A stretch of DNA of 36,987 bases from Gammaproteobacteria bacterium (GCA_022823405.1 JAJDXD010000003.1:1-36987), one strand, 5' to 3'; shown: positions 1 through 8,403, counted from the first letter of the stretch. Notes: generated by a model from the letters alone, not told the origin. A program made the numbers and translations.

Positions 1-1
1 G

Positions 2-601
2 CCGTCCCTGGTACTATTCTCTGAGCAACTCAAGGACCTGCTCGATGAAATTGAAGTCGAAAGCGCTTCGATAATCGGCTTTTCACTCGGTGGAATGATA
101 AATCGGCGCTTTGCAATGGATTACCCTGATCGAGTTCAATCTCTGATCATTCTCAATTCACCTCACGAGCGAGACCCGAAAGAACAACTACTGGTTGAGG
201 AGCGCGCTAAGAAAACTGCAAAAGGAGGTCCTGTTGCAACACTCGATACGACTCTGAAACGCTGGTTCACTGCAGATTTTCTATCCAACCAACCAAATGA
301 AATAGGAAAGGCACGCGAATGGGTATTGAGTAATGACCCGACAATTTATGCACAGTGTCGATTCGTACTCGCCGCCGGTGTGAAAGAACTGATTCAGCCG
401 AATCCACCCATCAACAAGCCAACACTGGTCGCAACCTGCGAGAATGATAGTGGTAGCACACCTGAAATGACGTTTTCCATCGCATCTGAAATTAAAGATG
501 CAAAATCTGCGATTTTGCCTGAACTACAGCACCTGGGACTGATCGAAAGACCGGAACTTTTCTTAAGCCTTATCCAAGATTTTCTGGAGCAAAACAAATG
601 A
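2..601 (+). CDS. alpha/beta hydrolase, C-terminal part (start lies before the window)
   Basis: The reading frame is open from base 2, so the true start is upstream; about 199 residues are visible. A nucleophile elbow GFSLGG sits near the left edge, with Ser as the expected nucleophile, followed by a segment typical of the alpha/beta-hydrolase fold (YPDRVQSLIILNS). Near the C-terminus the stretch KPTLVATCENDSGSTP is where these enzymes carry the acidic residue, and QHLGLIERPE supplies the likely catalytic His. The stop overlaps the start of the following thiamine-diphosphate enzyme gene (ATGA), so the two are probably translationally coupled and act in one pathway. The family includes esterases, lactonases and C-C bond hydrolases. 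The substrate cannot be deduced from the visible part. Confidence 0.85.
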   Translation, partial: PSLVLFSEQLKDLLDEIEVESASIIGFSLGGMINRRFAMDYPDRVQSLIILNSPHERDPKEQLLVEERAKKTAKGGPVATLDTTLKRWFTADFLSNQPNEIGKAREWVLSNDPTIYAQCRFVLAAGVKELIQPNPPINKPTLVATCENDSGSTPEMTFSIASEIKDAKSAILPELQHLGLIERPELFLSLIQDFLEQNK

Positions 602-2286
602 CGAATATGACGGGTGGCCAGGCTGTCGTTGAAGCGCTACGCGCCGAAAATACAACTCACATTTTCGGGCTGATCGGGTCCGCTACGATGGAAATATTTG
701 ATGCACTTTATGATGCTGATGACATTCAGTTTGTCGGAGTGCATGATGAGCGAACTGGAACTCACATGGCGGATGGCTTTGCACGCGCATCTGGAAAACC
801 AAGTGTGGTTTTGGCCGGACAAAATGGTCCGGGTGCAACAAACCTCGTAACAGGCCTGGCACAGGCGAAAGCTGCGTTTTCTCCGGTCATTTCAATTGCC
901 GGTGCTTTATCTACAGAACATGTCTACCGGGATGCCTTTCAGGAAGTAGATCAGGACGCACTATTCAAGCCTATAACCAAGAAAACCTGGACAGTAACGG
1001 ATACTGCCCGAATTCCAGAGATCATGCGCCATGCGTTTCGCGTTGCGATGGCACATCCCCGAGGACCTGTTCAGATCAATTTGCCACGGAATGTGCTTTC
1101 TGGATCAGCAGATTATCCTGCGATTCAGGAATCCAAAAACTATCGCACATGCAGTGTTCCTGAAGCCTCGCCAAACGATGTTTCCAGAGCGTTTGAATTG
1201 CTGGAGTCCGCCTCTCGACCAGTAATCATTGCAGGTGGTGGTATCAAAACGACCAGACGGTTCAAAGAGACCGTTGAACTGGCTCATCTTATGCAAGCAC
1301 CGATAGTTAGTTCCCCCGGCCACGGCGATGCCATTCCATTTGACGAAGAACTTTATGCCGGCCAAATGGGTCCGCGCGGCAATCAAGTCGCGTCTGGCTT
1401 AACTCGAAATGCCAATGTCATTCTGGCACTGGGAACCCGACTTGGATTTAATTCGACTTTCTATAGTTATTCCAACCTTAACCAGAATGCGAAAATCATT
1501 CAGGTCGAACTTGATCAGCAAGCAATCGGTCGCTTTTTTCCAGTCGAACTAGGCATCTGGGCTGATGCACCGACCTTTGCCGGACAGCTAGTCAAAATTG
1601 CCGAAGAAAGGAATAAACAGATTGAGTCCAGCAGGTGGCGTGAAGAGCTCTTGTCAAGTCGAAGCATCTACCTTAGAGAACGAAATGATCGCTCTGACAT
1701 GCAAGCCAACCCGATTCAGCCAGCAGCGCTGTTTCGATTGCTGAGAGACATCGTACCCCAGGATGTCGTCTATACAATGGATGCGGGTACGTTGTGCTTA
1801 CAAGCCACCGATGCCCTGAACTATTGGCAGTCACCGTCGCTGATCACACCACTCGATTTCGGATTAGTGGGATTCTCTTTCGCATGCGGACTGGGTGTCA
1901 AACTTGCCCTCCCCGACCGAACGGTGATCAGTCTGATAGGCGACGGCGGATTTGGAATGACTGTATCCGAATTGAGTACAGCCGTCGATCACAATATCAA
2001 CACCACAACCGTAGTAATGAACAATCAATGCTGGGGTGCTGAAAAAGCTTATCAGCGGGACTTCTTCAATGAACGATACATTGGTGCTGATGTCAGTAGC
2101 CCACCGTTCGACAAACTTGCTGAACTCTATGGAGCTCAAGGCTTACGAGCTCAGACAATTGACGAAGTGAAAGAAACGCTACAACTGGCACTGAGCACCG
2201 AGGGTCCGTCAATTATCGATGTCGTAGTCGACCCGAAAGCACTTTACAGCTTCAGGCGGGATTCGTTCAAGCACCGAGGAGGCTGA
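598..2286 (+). CDS. thiamine-diphosphate-dependent enzyme, sulfoacetaldehyde acetyltransferase (Xsc)-like
   Basis: This 562-residue protein has the three-domain layout of the acetolactate synthase superfamily. Glu51 (HDERTGTHMADG) aligns with the cofactor-activating Glu. The ThDP-binding motif starts with GDG at 448-450 and ends with NN at 475-476. Several stretches recall Xsc rather than biosynthetic acetolactate synthase: GLIGSATMEIFDAL, AFQEVDQ, GPVQINLPR, CWGAEKAYQRDFFNERYIGA, and a C-terminal FRRDSFK. Xsc converts sulfoacetaldehyde plus phosphate to acetyl phosphate and sulfite. Two things weaken that exact assignment: no phosphotransacetylase gene follows, and the partner gene here is a hydrolase. 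The start codon overlaps the upstream stop. The superfamily call is secure; the Xsc relationship is by eye and the reaction is open. Confidence 0.85.
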   Translation: MTNMTGGQAVVEALRAENTTHIFGLIGSATMEIFDALYDADDIQFVGVHDERTGTHMADGFARASGKPSVVLAGQNGPGATNLVTGLAQAKAAFSPVISIAGALSTEHVYRDAFQEVDQDALFKPITKKTWTVTDTARIPEIMRHAFRVAMAHPRGPVQINLPRNVLSGSADYPAIQESKNYRTCSVPEASPNDVSRAFELLESASRPVIIAGGGIKTTRRFKETVELAHLMQAPIVSSPGHGDAIPFDEELYAGQMGPRGNQVASGLTRNANVILALGTRLGFNSTFYSYSNLNQNAKIIQVELDQQAIGRFFPVELGIWADAPTFAGQLVKIAEERNKQIESSRWREELLSSRSIYLRERNDRSDMQANPIQPAALFRLLRDIVPQDVVYTMDAGTLCLQATDALNYWQSPSLITPLDFGLVGFSFACGLGVKLALPDRTVISLIGDGGFGMTVSELSTAVDHNINTTTVVMNNQCWGAEKAYQRDFFNERYIGADVSSPPFDKLAELYGAQGLRAQTIDEVKETLQLALSTEGPSIIDVVVDPKALYSFRRDSFKHRGG

Positions 2287-2287
2287 C

Positions 2288-2446
2288 ATGAACCAACCTC
2301 CACCAAGCGGACGGAACGGTGCCCTGAGAGTCAGAAACACCGTGCGCCTATGCCCCGCAGGGCGAGCCTCGCATCGATACCGGACAAATGACCGTTCAAC
2401 ACTCTGCGACAGAGACTACATACCAACTGTGCTAGTGTTGTCGTAG
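2288..2446 (+). CDS. possible 52-residue ORF behind a strong Shine-Dalgarno; hypothetical or gene remnant
   Basis: An ATG lies one base after the stop of the thiamine-diphosphate enzyme gene. It is preceded by GAGGAGG (2276-2282) at a 5-base spacing, one of the best ribosome binding sites in the window. The frame runs 52 codons to TAG. The product is Arg-rich and Cys-containing (two Cys) and resembles nothing I recognise. The same DNA can fold into hairpins: ACGGTG/CACCGT (2316-2321 with 2338-2343) enclosing CTGA/TCAG, GCCC/GGGC (2352-2363), and CTCTG/CAGAG (2402-2414). It could be a small coupled protein, the truncated start of a lost operon gene, or a structured 3' end. The Shine-Dalgarno is seen directly; a function is not inferred. 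Confidence 0.3.
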   Translation: MNQPPPSGRNGALRVRNTVRLCPAGRASHRYRTNDRSTLCDRDYIPTVLVLS

Positions 2447-3035
2447 CGAACCTGAAAAGTTTTTCTCTGAAATTAATTCAACAAGCTGCAAAATTACGAC
2501 TTCACTGCGTCTCAGCCCATGAGTGATTCAAAAAGATCTTGAGATTAACGGAGTCAGGTTACTCTTGAATTCAAAAAGAGGGAATTTTTGGATCGGTAAC
2601 CGATTGAATTGACGCTCGATTCAGCGAGTCTGAATTTTTCTTTACCCCACAAAAGCCGCCAATCAGGTGCCATTTGCGGCCTATCAAGGCAGAATCGCGG
2701 ATTTTTACCCCAACCGTTCAGCGCGCTGCCGACCGCCGTCGCTGAGTGCACTCGGAGTGGTGGTTCAAATCAAACAAATTTCATCTATTTATTTGTTTTA
2801 TTTGATGAATAATGCCATGAATGAACCCAGATCGAACACGGCGCGGCTGGAATCTGGCATCGTCGCCGGCAATGGCGGTTTTCGCACCACTGGGCGCCTT
2901 GATGACTCGGAAATCAGCGGCTGGCGGGATTTTGTTTCGCGAAATTGACCGGATTTTTCTCCGTGACAGAATTTTCTGCCCCTTAAAATGTCTCTAACGC
3001 AAAACCCTCAAAAAGTAATTTGGAATTCGTTTACA
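2447..3035. other. intergenic stretch without a supported gene
   Basis: About 590 bases separate the end of the small ORF from the betaine-transporter promoter. Short frames exist on both strands but none has a ribosome binding site or a recognisable product. Composition is patchy: GC-richer blocks around 2640-2760 and 2830-2940 alternate with AT-rich DNA, and the octamer TTTACCCC occurs twice (near 2641 and 2704). A weak hairpin, CTCG/CGAG followed by a T-rich run (about 2613-2640), might end the upstream operon. This may be a decayed gene or a non-coding RNA region; neither can be shown from sequence alone. Confidence 0.4.
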
Positions 3036-3053
3036 AATTGTTCTGATACAATT
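3036..3053. promoter_or_regulatory. inverted repeat just upstream of the proX promoter
   Basis: AATTGT (3036-3041) and ACAATT (3048-3053) form a 6-base inverted repeat with a 6-base spacer. It ends 13 bases before the predicted -35 box of the betaine-transport gene. That position suits an activator or osmotic/betaine-responsive regulator. The site is short and AT-rich, so chance occurrence is possible. Confidence 0.3.
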
Positions 3054-3066
3054 GCAAAATTAGGTG

Positions 3067-3094
3067 TTGCCATAAAGGCATTTTTCGATATAAC
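3067..3094 (+). promoter_or_regulatory. sigma-70-type promoter of the betaine-transport SBP gene
   Basis: TTGCCA (3067-3072) and TATAAC (3089-3094) are separated by 16 bases; each differs from consensus at one position. The transcript would begin about 35-40 bases before the proX-like start. A small inverted repeat, TGCC/GGCA, lies across the -35 box and spacer (3068-3080) and could be an operator. Confidence 0.5.
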
Positions 3095-3138
3095 GATATT
3101 ACTCAATTTAATTAATTCTCATAGAAGGAGTAACACAA

Positions 3139-4095
3139 ATGAAACTGACGAAAAAGTTTGTTGTAGCGATGTTTTCTTTGCTTCTGCTTGTAGCAGGCCC
3201 GGCAAAAGCAGCCGATATTATTATCGGAGTGCCCAATTGGCCTTCTGTTGACGCTACTGCATACATCCTTAAGGTAGTGCTGGAAGACAATTTAGGTCTG
3301 GAAGTTGAAACCCAAAATGGAAATAACGCAGTTGTGTTTGAGGCAATGGACAAGGGCGACATGCATGTACATCCTGAAGTGTGGCTGCCAAATCAGCAAA
3401 ACCTTCACGATACTTATGTCAAGGATAAAGGCACTGTTGCCATGAATCCCAATGGCGTACCGGGAATTCAAGCGATGTGCGTGACTAAGCACACAGCGGA
3501 TACATTGGGCGTTAAGTCAATTACCGATCTTTCCAAGCCTGAAGTTGCAAGTGCCTTCGACTCTAACGGTGACGGCAAAGGTGAAATTTGGATCGGAGCC
3601 GCCGGTTGGGCATCAACAAAAATCGAACAGATTCGAGCAAAAAGCTACGGATATGACCAGACACTGGACTTGCAGGAAATGGACGAAACGCTTGCATTAT
3701 CCAACTTGGATGCCGCAGTTCAGCAGGAAAAGCCGTTTGTATTTTTCTGCTACACACCGCATCATATGTTCCAGTTGTATGATCTGGTGATGTTGGAAGA
3801 GCCGGAATTTGATCCCGAAAAGTGGATCATTCATCAGCCCACTGACAACCCGAACTGGCTGGAAGATTCTTCCGCCGGTGTAGCGTGGAAAGTAGCGATG
3901 CTGCACATTCACTATGCCAAGTCATTGGAAGAAACGCACCCCGAGGCAGCTTCAATTCTGAGCAAGGTAAATCTGAGTTCTGATCAGGTTGCTGCAATGG
4001 TGTACGCAAAAATTGTTGAAGGGAAATCCTCGCCTGACCTGGCTCGGGAATGGGTTGATGCCAACGGTGATACAATTGATGAGTGGTTGAAGTAA
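3139..4095 (+). CDS. glycine betaine/proline ABC transporter, periplasmic substrate-binding protein (ProX/OpuAC type)
   Basis: This 318-residue protein begins with a clear signal peptide (Lys-rich start, LLLLVAG core, likely cleavage after AKA near residue 22). The mature part has the OpuAC-family layout: GVPNWPSVDA early on, a HVHPEVWLPN segment, then LQEMDETLALSNLD and HQPTDNPNW. It should bind glycine betaine, proline betaine or a related quaternary amine in the periplasm and hand it to the ATPase and permeases encoded next. A good ribosome binding site (AAGGAG) precedes the ATG. The gene has its own promoter and is followed by a strong terminator, which should give more binding protein than membrane components. 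The exact ligand cannot be read from the sequence. Confidence 0.9.
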   Translation: MKLTKKFVVAMFSLLLLVAGPAKAADIIIGVPNWPSVDATAYILKVVLEDNLGLEVETQNGNNAVVFEAMDKGDMHVHPEVWLPNQQNLHDTYVKDKGTVAMNPNGVPGIQAMCVTKHTADTLGVKSITDLSKPEVASAFDSNGDGKGEIWIGAAGWASTKIEQIRAKSYGYDQTLDLQEMDETLALSNLDAAVQQEKPFVFFCYTPHHMFQLYDLVMLEEPEFDPEKWIIHQPTDNPNWLEDSSAGVAWKVAMLHIHYAKSLEETHPEAASILSKVNLSSDQVAAMVYAKIVEGKSSPDLAREWVDANGDTIDEWLK

Positions 4096-4153
4096 GTGAC
4101 TTTGTAAGGTTCAATACATGAGCCGATGTCTCATCAAATGACAAAGAGAGAAA

Positions 4154-4185
4154 GGCGCGATGTAAAGAGCATCGCGCCTTTTTTT
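4154..4185 (+). terminator. rho-independent terminator between the SBP and ATPase genes
   Basis: A perfect 9-bp stem, GGCGCGATG (4154-4162) with CATCGCGCC (4170-4178), has a 7-base loop and is followed directly by seven T residues (4179-4185). It lies 58 bases after the binding-protein stop and should end most transcripts there. Confidence 0.9.
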
Positions 4186-4210
4186 AATTAATAATTTAAT
4201 TTTGACTGCT

Positions 4211-4242
4211 GTAGACAAAAATTACGACTTATAAGTGTCTAC
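4211..4242. promoter_or_regulatory. inverted repeat in the proV leader, candidate operator
   Basis: GTAGACA (4211-4217) and TGTCTAC (4236-4242) are perfect inverted arms, 18 bases apart. Within the interval, ACTTATAAGT (4227-4236) is a perfect 10-base palindrome containing TATAAG, a plausible -10 box. No well-spaced -35 was found: TTGACT at 4202 is 22 bases away. The site lies between the terminator and the proV-like gene, so it may control an internal promoter for the membrane components. Confidence 0.4.
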
Positions 4243-4281
4243 TGTTTACAAGAGTCAATCAATATTAACGCGGATTTCAAC

Positions 4282-5331
4282 ATGCAAGATGATGTCGTTA
4301 TAGAACTAAAGAGTGCCTGGAAGATTTTCGGGTCCAGGGACAAAGAAGCGATGGAAGCGGTCAAGTCGGAGGGGCTTGGTAAAACAGAAATTCTCGAACG
4401 CTATGGGGCAGTGGTTGGAATCGCTGATTGCAGTTTTAATGTGCGCCGGGGAGAAATATTCTGCATCATGGGCTTGTCCGGAAGTGGAAAATCAACACTG
4501 GTGCGTCATGTCAATCGATTGATTGAGCCGACCTCAGGAGAGATTTGGCTGATGGGTGAAGACGTGATGAAACTGTCTTCCACAGCGTTGCGGGAGATCC
4601 GGGCGAAAAAAATTGGGATGGTGTTTCAGCATATGGCACTGCTCCCCCACCGGTCAGTGCGGGATAATGTTGGCTACCCGCTTGAAATACGCGGTGAGTC
4701 AAAAGCCCGCAGGTGGAACGTTTCTCAGCATGCTTTGGGACTTGTTGGGCTGGAAGGTTTTGAAGACCGATTTCCGAGAGAACTGTCCGGAGGCATGCAA
4801 CAAAGGGTTGGTCTGGCACGGGCGCTGGCGTGCGATCCCGATGTTCTCCTCATGGATGAGCCATTCAGCGCACTCGACCCGTTAATCCGGCGCCAGCTTC
4901 AAGACCAGTTTATGGCACTGTCTGAGCAGTTGCACAAAACAACTTTGTTTATTACGCACGACCTTGACGAGGCCATTCGTCTCGGAACCAGAATTGCTAT
5001 CATGAAAGATGGCCGAATTGTGCAGATTGGTACACCCGAGGATATCGTCACCAATCCTGCTGACGATTATGTTCGGGACTTTGTACAGAACATATCCAAA
5101 CTGAAGCTCATCTTTGCCCACACTATTCAAGTTCCCGTGAACGACTACGTACCAGCGGCTGGCGAAGATCTTGGTCAGTCACCGCGGGTATCCGAAGATG
5201 TCGACCTGGATCACCTCGTCGATATTGCAGTGACAACCACACAGCCTATCGTCACAACCAATGAAAAGGGTGAGGACGTTGGGGTGGTGTCCAAGGACCG
5301 ATTGCTTCAAGGCATAAAAGGAGGAAAATAG
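4282..5331 (+). CDS. glycine betaine/proline ABC transporter ATPase (ProV/OpuAA type)
   Basis: This 349-residue cytoplasmic ATPase energises the betaine importer. Visible motifs are Walker A GLSGSGKST, Q-loop VFQHMALLPH, signature LSGGMQQRVGLARAL, Walker B VLLMDEPFSALDP and the H-loop ITHDLDEA. The N-terminal insert with LGKTEILERYGAVVGIADCSF is characteristic of the ProV subfamily. The C-terminal region after about residue 285 corresponds to the CBS regulatory part but is shorter than in E. coli ProV (400 residues), so osmotic sensing through tandem CBS domains may be reduced. The stop abuts the ATG of the first permease, and AAGGAGG lies just before that stop. Confidence 0.93.
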   Translation: MQDDVVIELKSAWKIFGSRDKEAMEAVKSEGLGKTEILERYGAVVGIADCSFNVRRGEIFCIMGLSGSGKSTLVRHVNRLIEPTSGEIWLMGEDVMKLSSTALREIRAKKIGMVFQHMALLPHRSVRDNVGYPLEIRGESKARRWNVSQHALGLVGLEGFEDRFPRELSGGMQQRVGLARALACDPDVLLMDEPFSALDPLIRRQLQDQFMALSEQLHKTTLFITHDLDEAIRLGTRIAIMKDGRIVQIGTPEDIVTNPADDYVRDFVQNISKLKLIFAHTIQVPVNDYVPAAGEDLGQSPRVSEDVDLDHLVDIAVTTTQPIVTTNEKGEDVGVVSKDRLLQGIKGGK

Positions 5332-6852
5332 ATGTCTCAAGTCCTCGAAGAAGCTCCGGAAATTGATCTTTCAGATTCTATCCGGGAGTTTTCAGGCTCA
5401 AACTCCGACTATTACATCGAAAAGTTTGCAGAGATTCAGGGCACCAGCGAGACTGTTAATCCGTGGAATATGGCAGCTGCTGTCTTGGGTCCGGTATGGA
5501 CTGCTGCACGCGGTATGTGGACAATGTTTTGGCTGTTTACGATCGCTGAGATGGTTGCGCTCGTTCAAATCGGCAAAGGTATCTGGGGCGATCTCGGTGC
5601 AGAAAAAAGGGCCGAAGCGGCTGGTTTTTTAGAGCGTGCGGATGAAATCAGGCGGCAGGCGGCGATTGACGCGGCTGCAGGAGACGATATCGAACCATCG
5701 CTGCAGATCGCACATAATCTGCAAGAGGCAGCTGAAAATTCGATGATTGCAGCAGAAGCACTTGGTTCGACCTGGTGGATTTATTTACTGGTCGGCTTGG
5801 TACTGCTGGGCCTGTTACGCTATCTCCTGGGACGTTACGCCAATCGCCTGTACGAACTTCAATACAGCGCCTGGCGCGTCAACACCAATATTCTATCTGG
5901 ATTCAACTGGCAGCGAATCGGCTACTCTGTCTTTTTGTTGTTGCTGATTGTTCCGGTAACACTATACCGCTTTACCGTGTCGACTCCGGTTGCATGGACA
6001 GTCGATGTCCCTGCCGACCCGAATGTCTTTACCGTTACCTCTCTGTGGCTTGACGGGTGGTTTGACAGTACAGCTAACATGGGACAGCATTTCTTTGATG
6101 CCATCGTCCTCGCCACGCAGAGTGTGCTTGACGGCATTGAGCTTGCGCTGGTTGATGCACCATGGCCGGTAGTAGCTTTGCTACTGGTGCTGGTGGCATG
6201 GCGTGTGGCCAGCATTCGTGTGGCCATTTTTACCGCTGCATCACTGGCATACATCGGTTTGATGGGTCTTTGGGAAGCCAGCATGGTCAGTATCGTCATG
6301 GTCGGTACCGCATCGGCTTTCTGTATTGCAATCGGTATTCCGCTTGGCATCTGGTTTTCGAGAAGTGAGCGTGCATATACTGCAGCACGGCCCATTTTAG
6401 ACCTGATGCAGACAATACCACCATTTGTTTACTTGATTCCAATCATTGCGTTTTTTGGTACAGGACGTGTGCCTGGCGTAATTGCGACCATCATATTTGC
6501 AATGCCGCCGGTCATTCGTTTGACGGCTTTGGGCATGCGGCAGGTTTCACCCATGGTGAAAGAAGCCGCAACAGCATTTGGCGCGACACCCAGGCAGGTT
6601 CTGATGGGAGTGGAACTGCCATTAGCAAGGCCTGCGATTATGACGGGCGTCAATCAGACGATTCTGATGAGCCTGTCGATGGTCGTAATCGCATCGCTGA
6701 TCGGTGCCAAGGGATTGGGACAGGAAGTGCTCATTGCACTTCAGTATGTTGCTAAAGGACAGGGGATTTTAGCGGGTCTCGCTATCCTGTTCTGCGCAAT
6801 GATGCTGGACCGAATTGTTCAAGGCAGATTTCAGCGGCAGGAGGATCACTAG
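5332..6852 (+). CDS. glycine betaine/proline ABC transporter permease 1 (ProW type) with N-terminal extension
   Basis: This 506-residue inner-membrane permease is much longer than E. coli ProW (354). The transporter core occupies about residues 270-500, with an EAA loop at 411-432 (EAATAFGATPRQVLMGVELP) and the ProW-typical DLMQTIPPFVYLIP. About 150-200 extra residues precede it: a hydrophobic segment near 46-80 containing NPWNMAAAVLGPVWTAARGMW, a charged, probably helical stretch at 90-140, then further membrane segments near 147-165 and 195-215. The AAVLGPVWTAARGMW part resembles the small membrane domain DUF2628 (pattern F-G-P-x-W-x-x-x-R-x-M-W). It directly adjoins the ATPase gene and the second permease gene. 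Confidence 0.9.
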   Translation: MSQVLEEAPEIDLSDSIREFSGSNSDYYIEKFAEIQGTSETVNPWNMAAAVLGPVWTAARGMWTMFWLFTIAEMVALVQIGKGIWGDLGAEKRAEAAGFLERADEIRRQAAIDAAAGDDIEPSLQIAHNLQEAAENSMIAAEALGSTWWIYLLVGLVLLGLLRYLLGRYANRLYELQYSAWRVNTNILSGFNWQRIGYSVFLLLLIVPVTLYRFTVSTPVAWTVDVPADPNVFTVTSLWLDGWFDSTANMGQHFFDAIVLATQSVLDGIELALVDAPWPVVALLLVLVAWRVASIRVAIFTAASLAYIGLMGLWEASMVSIVMVGTASAFCIAIGIPLGIWFSRSERAYTAARPILDLMQTIPPFVYLIPIIAFFGTGRVPGVIATIIFAMPPVIRLTALGMRQVSPMVKEAATAFGATPRQVLMGVELPLARPAIMTGVNQTILMSLSMVVIASLIGAKGLGQEVLIALQYVAKGQGILAGLAILFCAMMLDRIVQGRFQRQEDH

Positions 6853-8403
6853 ATGGTTGAAGAGACAACAGTCCAAAACACATCCAGTCATTTTCCGGAT
6901 GTTGATATTACTCAATCGGTGCACGATTTTGCCGGGACAAAGGGCGAATACTATGCGACGGAATTCAAGCGGGTTCAGAAATCCAGTTCTGGATACTGCT
7001 GGACTTTCAATTTAGGCGCAGCTGTATTCGGGCCACTGTGGGCCACTGCGCGTGGACTGTGGGGACTGTTCTGGGTATTTGCCGTACTGGAACTCGTAGT
7101 GATCGTGATGATCGGTCAGGGACTGTGGGGTGACCTCGGTTCTGACAAGTTTGCCCGGGCAGACCGTCTGCAGACCAATTACGAGAGAATGATCGAAAGG
7201 GTAGAAAACGCGAAGGAAGAAGGCGATGAACAGGGAGTTGAATCATTTCAAAAGCGGGCAGACAACTTGGCTGCAGCGCGTGACAAAGCACTCGCTGAAG
7301 GCGAACTGGCACAGGCAGGTAAAACACGGCTGCTGATTGTCGGTCTTGTACTACTGGCACTGATTAAAGCATTCGAGGGGTTTTCGGCAAATATTGCCTA
7401 CGAAAGGCAATATACAACGTGGAGAACCGACTCGACGGTCCGGTCCGGCTTAAGCTGGAAGAGCGGGCTGTTGGGTGTTGCCATTGTCGGATTTGTTTAT
7501 ATTGTCACACTGATACGGTTTACCTCGGGCGATCCACCCGACTATGTGGCTGAATTTCCGATTGATAACCGGTTCTATTTGGGTGTAGCTGGCTGGATTG
7601 ATCATTATTTTGATATGGCCTCGCGCAACTTCGCGTTCCTGTTCTCAGGAATTTCCCAAGGCATTCGAATCATTCTGGATGGGGTCGAAACTCTGCTGAT
7701 CGGAACGCCGTGGCCGGTTGTAATGGCGGTTATATTGGTATTTGCATATCGATCTGCCGGGCCGAGAGTCGCTATATTCACTGCAGCTGCTTTGGCATAT
7801 ATCGCAGTACTGGGATATTGGCAGGAAAGCATGGCAACAGTGGCGCTTCTCGGCACTGCTTCGTTTTTGTGCATTTCAATCGGCATACCGCTCGGAGTAT
7901 GGTTCGCCAGAAGCCGTAGAGCATACAATTTTGCCAGACCTGTATTGGACCTGATGCAGACAATGCCTTCGTTCGTATACCTGATTCCCATCATTGCATT
8001 TTTTGGAACAGGAAAACCACCGGGCATTCTCGCTTCAATGATATTTGGACTGCCTCCGATCATTCGCCTGACAACCTTGGGACTTAAGGAAGTGCCGAAA
8101 GATGTGGTTGAGGCTGCAAGAGCCTTTGGTGCGACAGATATGCAGATTTTGCGAGGCATTGAGGTGCCGCTGGCGACACCCAGCATTATGCAGGGTGTCA
8201 ATCAAACCATTATGATGTGCCTGTCACTGGTCGTCATCGCAGCACTGATTGATGCCAAGGGGCTTGGTTACGATGTGCTGGTGGCGTTGCAGTACGCGGC
8301 AAAGGGACAAGGCATCCTGGCGGGTGTTGCAATTCTCTTCTGTGCAATTGTGATTGACCGGGTCGTTCAGGGCCGGTTCAAGGATACCGAGAAAGGCGGA
8401 TAA
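6853..8403 (+). CDS. glycine betaine/proline ABC transporter permease 2 (ProW type), tandem paralogue of permease 1
   Basis: This 516-residue protein repeats the architecture of its upstream neighbour, including the same unusual N-terminus (FNLGAAVFGPLWATARGLW, then IGQGLWGDLG), a charged helical stretch at about 95-155, and a permease core with EAARAFGATDMQILRGIEVP. DLMQTMPSFVYLIP and the GKPPG/GRVPG-type loop are shared. The start ATG abuts the previous TAG stop, and GGAGG lies just upstream. Two tandem permeases with one ATPase suggest a heterodimeric channel instead of the ProW homodimer. The pair clearly arose by gene duplication followed by substantial divergence. Confidence 0.9.
   Translation: MVEETTVQNTSSHFPDVDITQSVHDFAGTKGEYYATEFKRVQKSSSGYCWTFNLGAAVFGPLWATARGLWGLFWVFAVLELVVIVMIGQGLWGDLGSDKFARADRLQTNYERMIERVENAKEEGDEQGVESFQKRADNLAAARDKALAEGELAQAGKTRLLIVGLVLLALIKAFEGFSANIAYERQYTTWRTDSTVRSGLSWKSGLLGVAIVGFVYIVTLIRFTSGDPPDYVAEFPIDNRFYLGVAGWIDHYFDMASRNFAFLFSGISQGIRIILDGVETLLIGTPWPVVMAVILVFAYRSAGPRVAIFTAAALAYIAVLGYWQESMATVALLGTASFLCISIGIPLGVWFARSRRAYNFARPVLDLMQTMPSFVYLIPIIAFFGTGKPPGILASMIFGLPPIIRLTTLGLKEVPKDVVEAARAFGATDMQILRGIEVPLATPSIMQGVNQTIMMCLSLVVIAALIDAKGLGYDVLVALQYAAKGQGILAGVAILFCAIVIDRVVQGRFKDTEKGG

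Noticed and set aside
2316..2446. Glycine- or TPP-riboswitch-like words (GAGAG, CTGAGA, ACACCG, CCGGAC) in the leader-like DNA
   Set aside because: The order and core consensus of neither riboswitch is present, and the DNA lies over 690 bases from the next gene. Only simple hairpins remain.
2740..2790. tRNA-like T-loop word GGTTCAAATC
   Set aside because: The flanking bases do not form a T stem and no acceptor or anticodon arm fits around it.
7605..8201. 198-residue minus-strand open frame opposite permease 2, and a 157-residue one at 5922-6395 opposite permease 1
   Set aside because: Both lie in the antisense frame of well-supported membrane-protein genes; their Met/Ala/Thr-rich products are typical mirrored composition, with no ribosome binding site.
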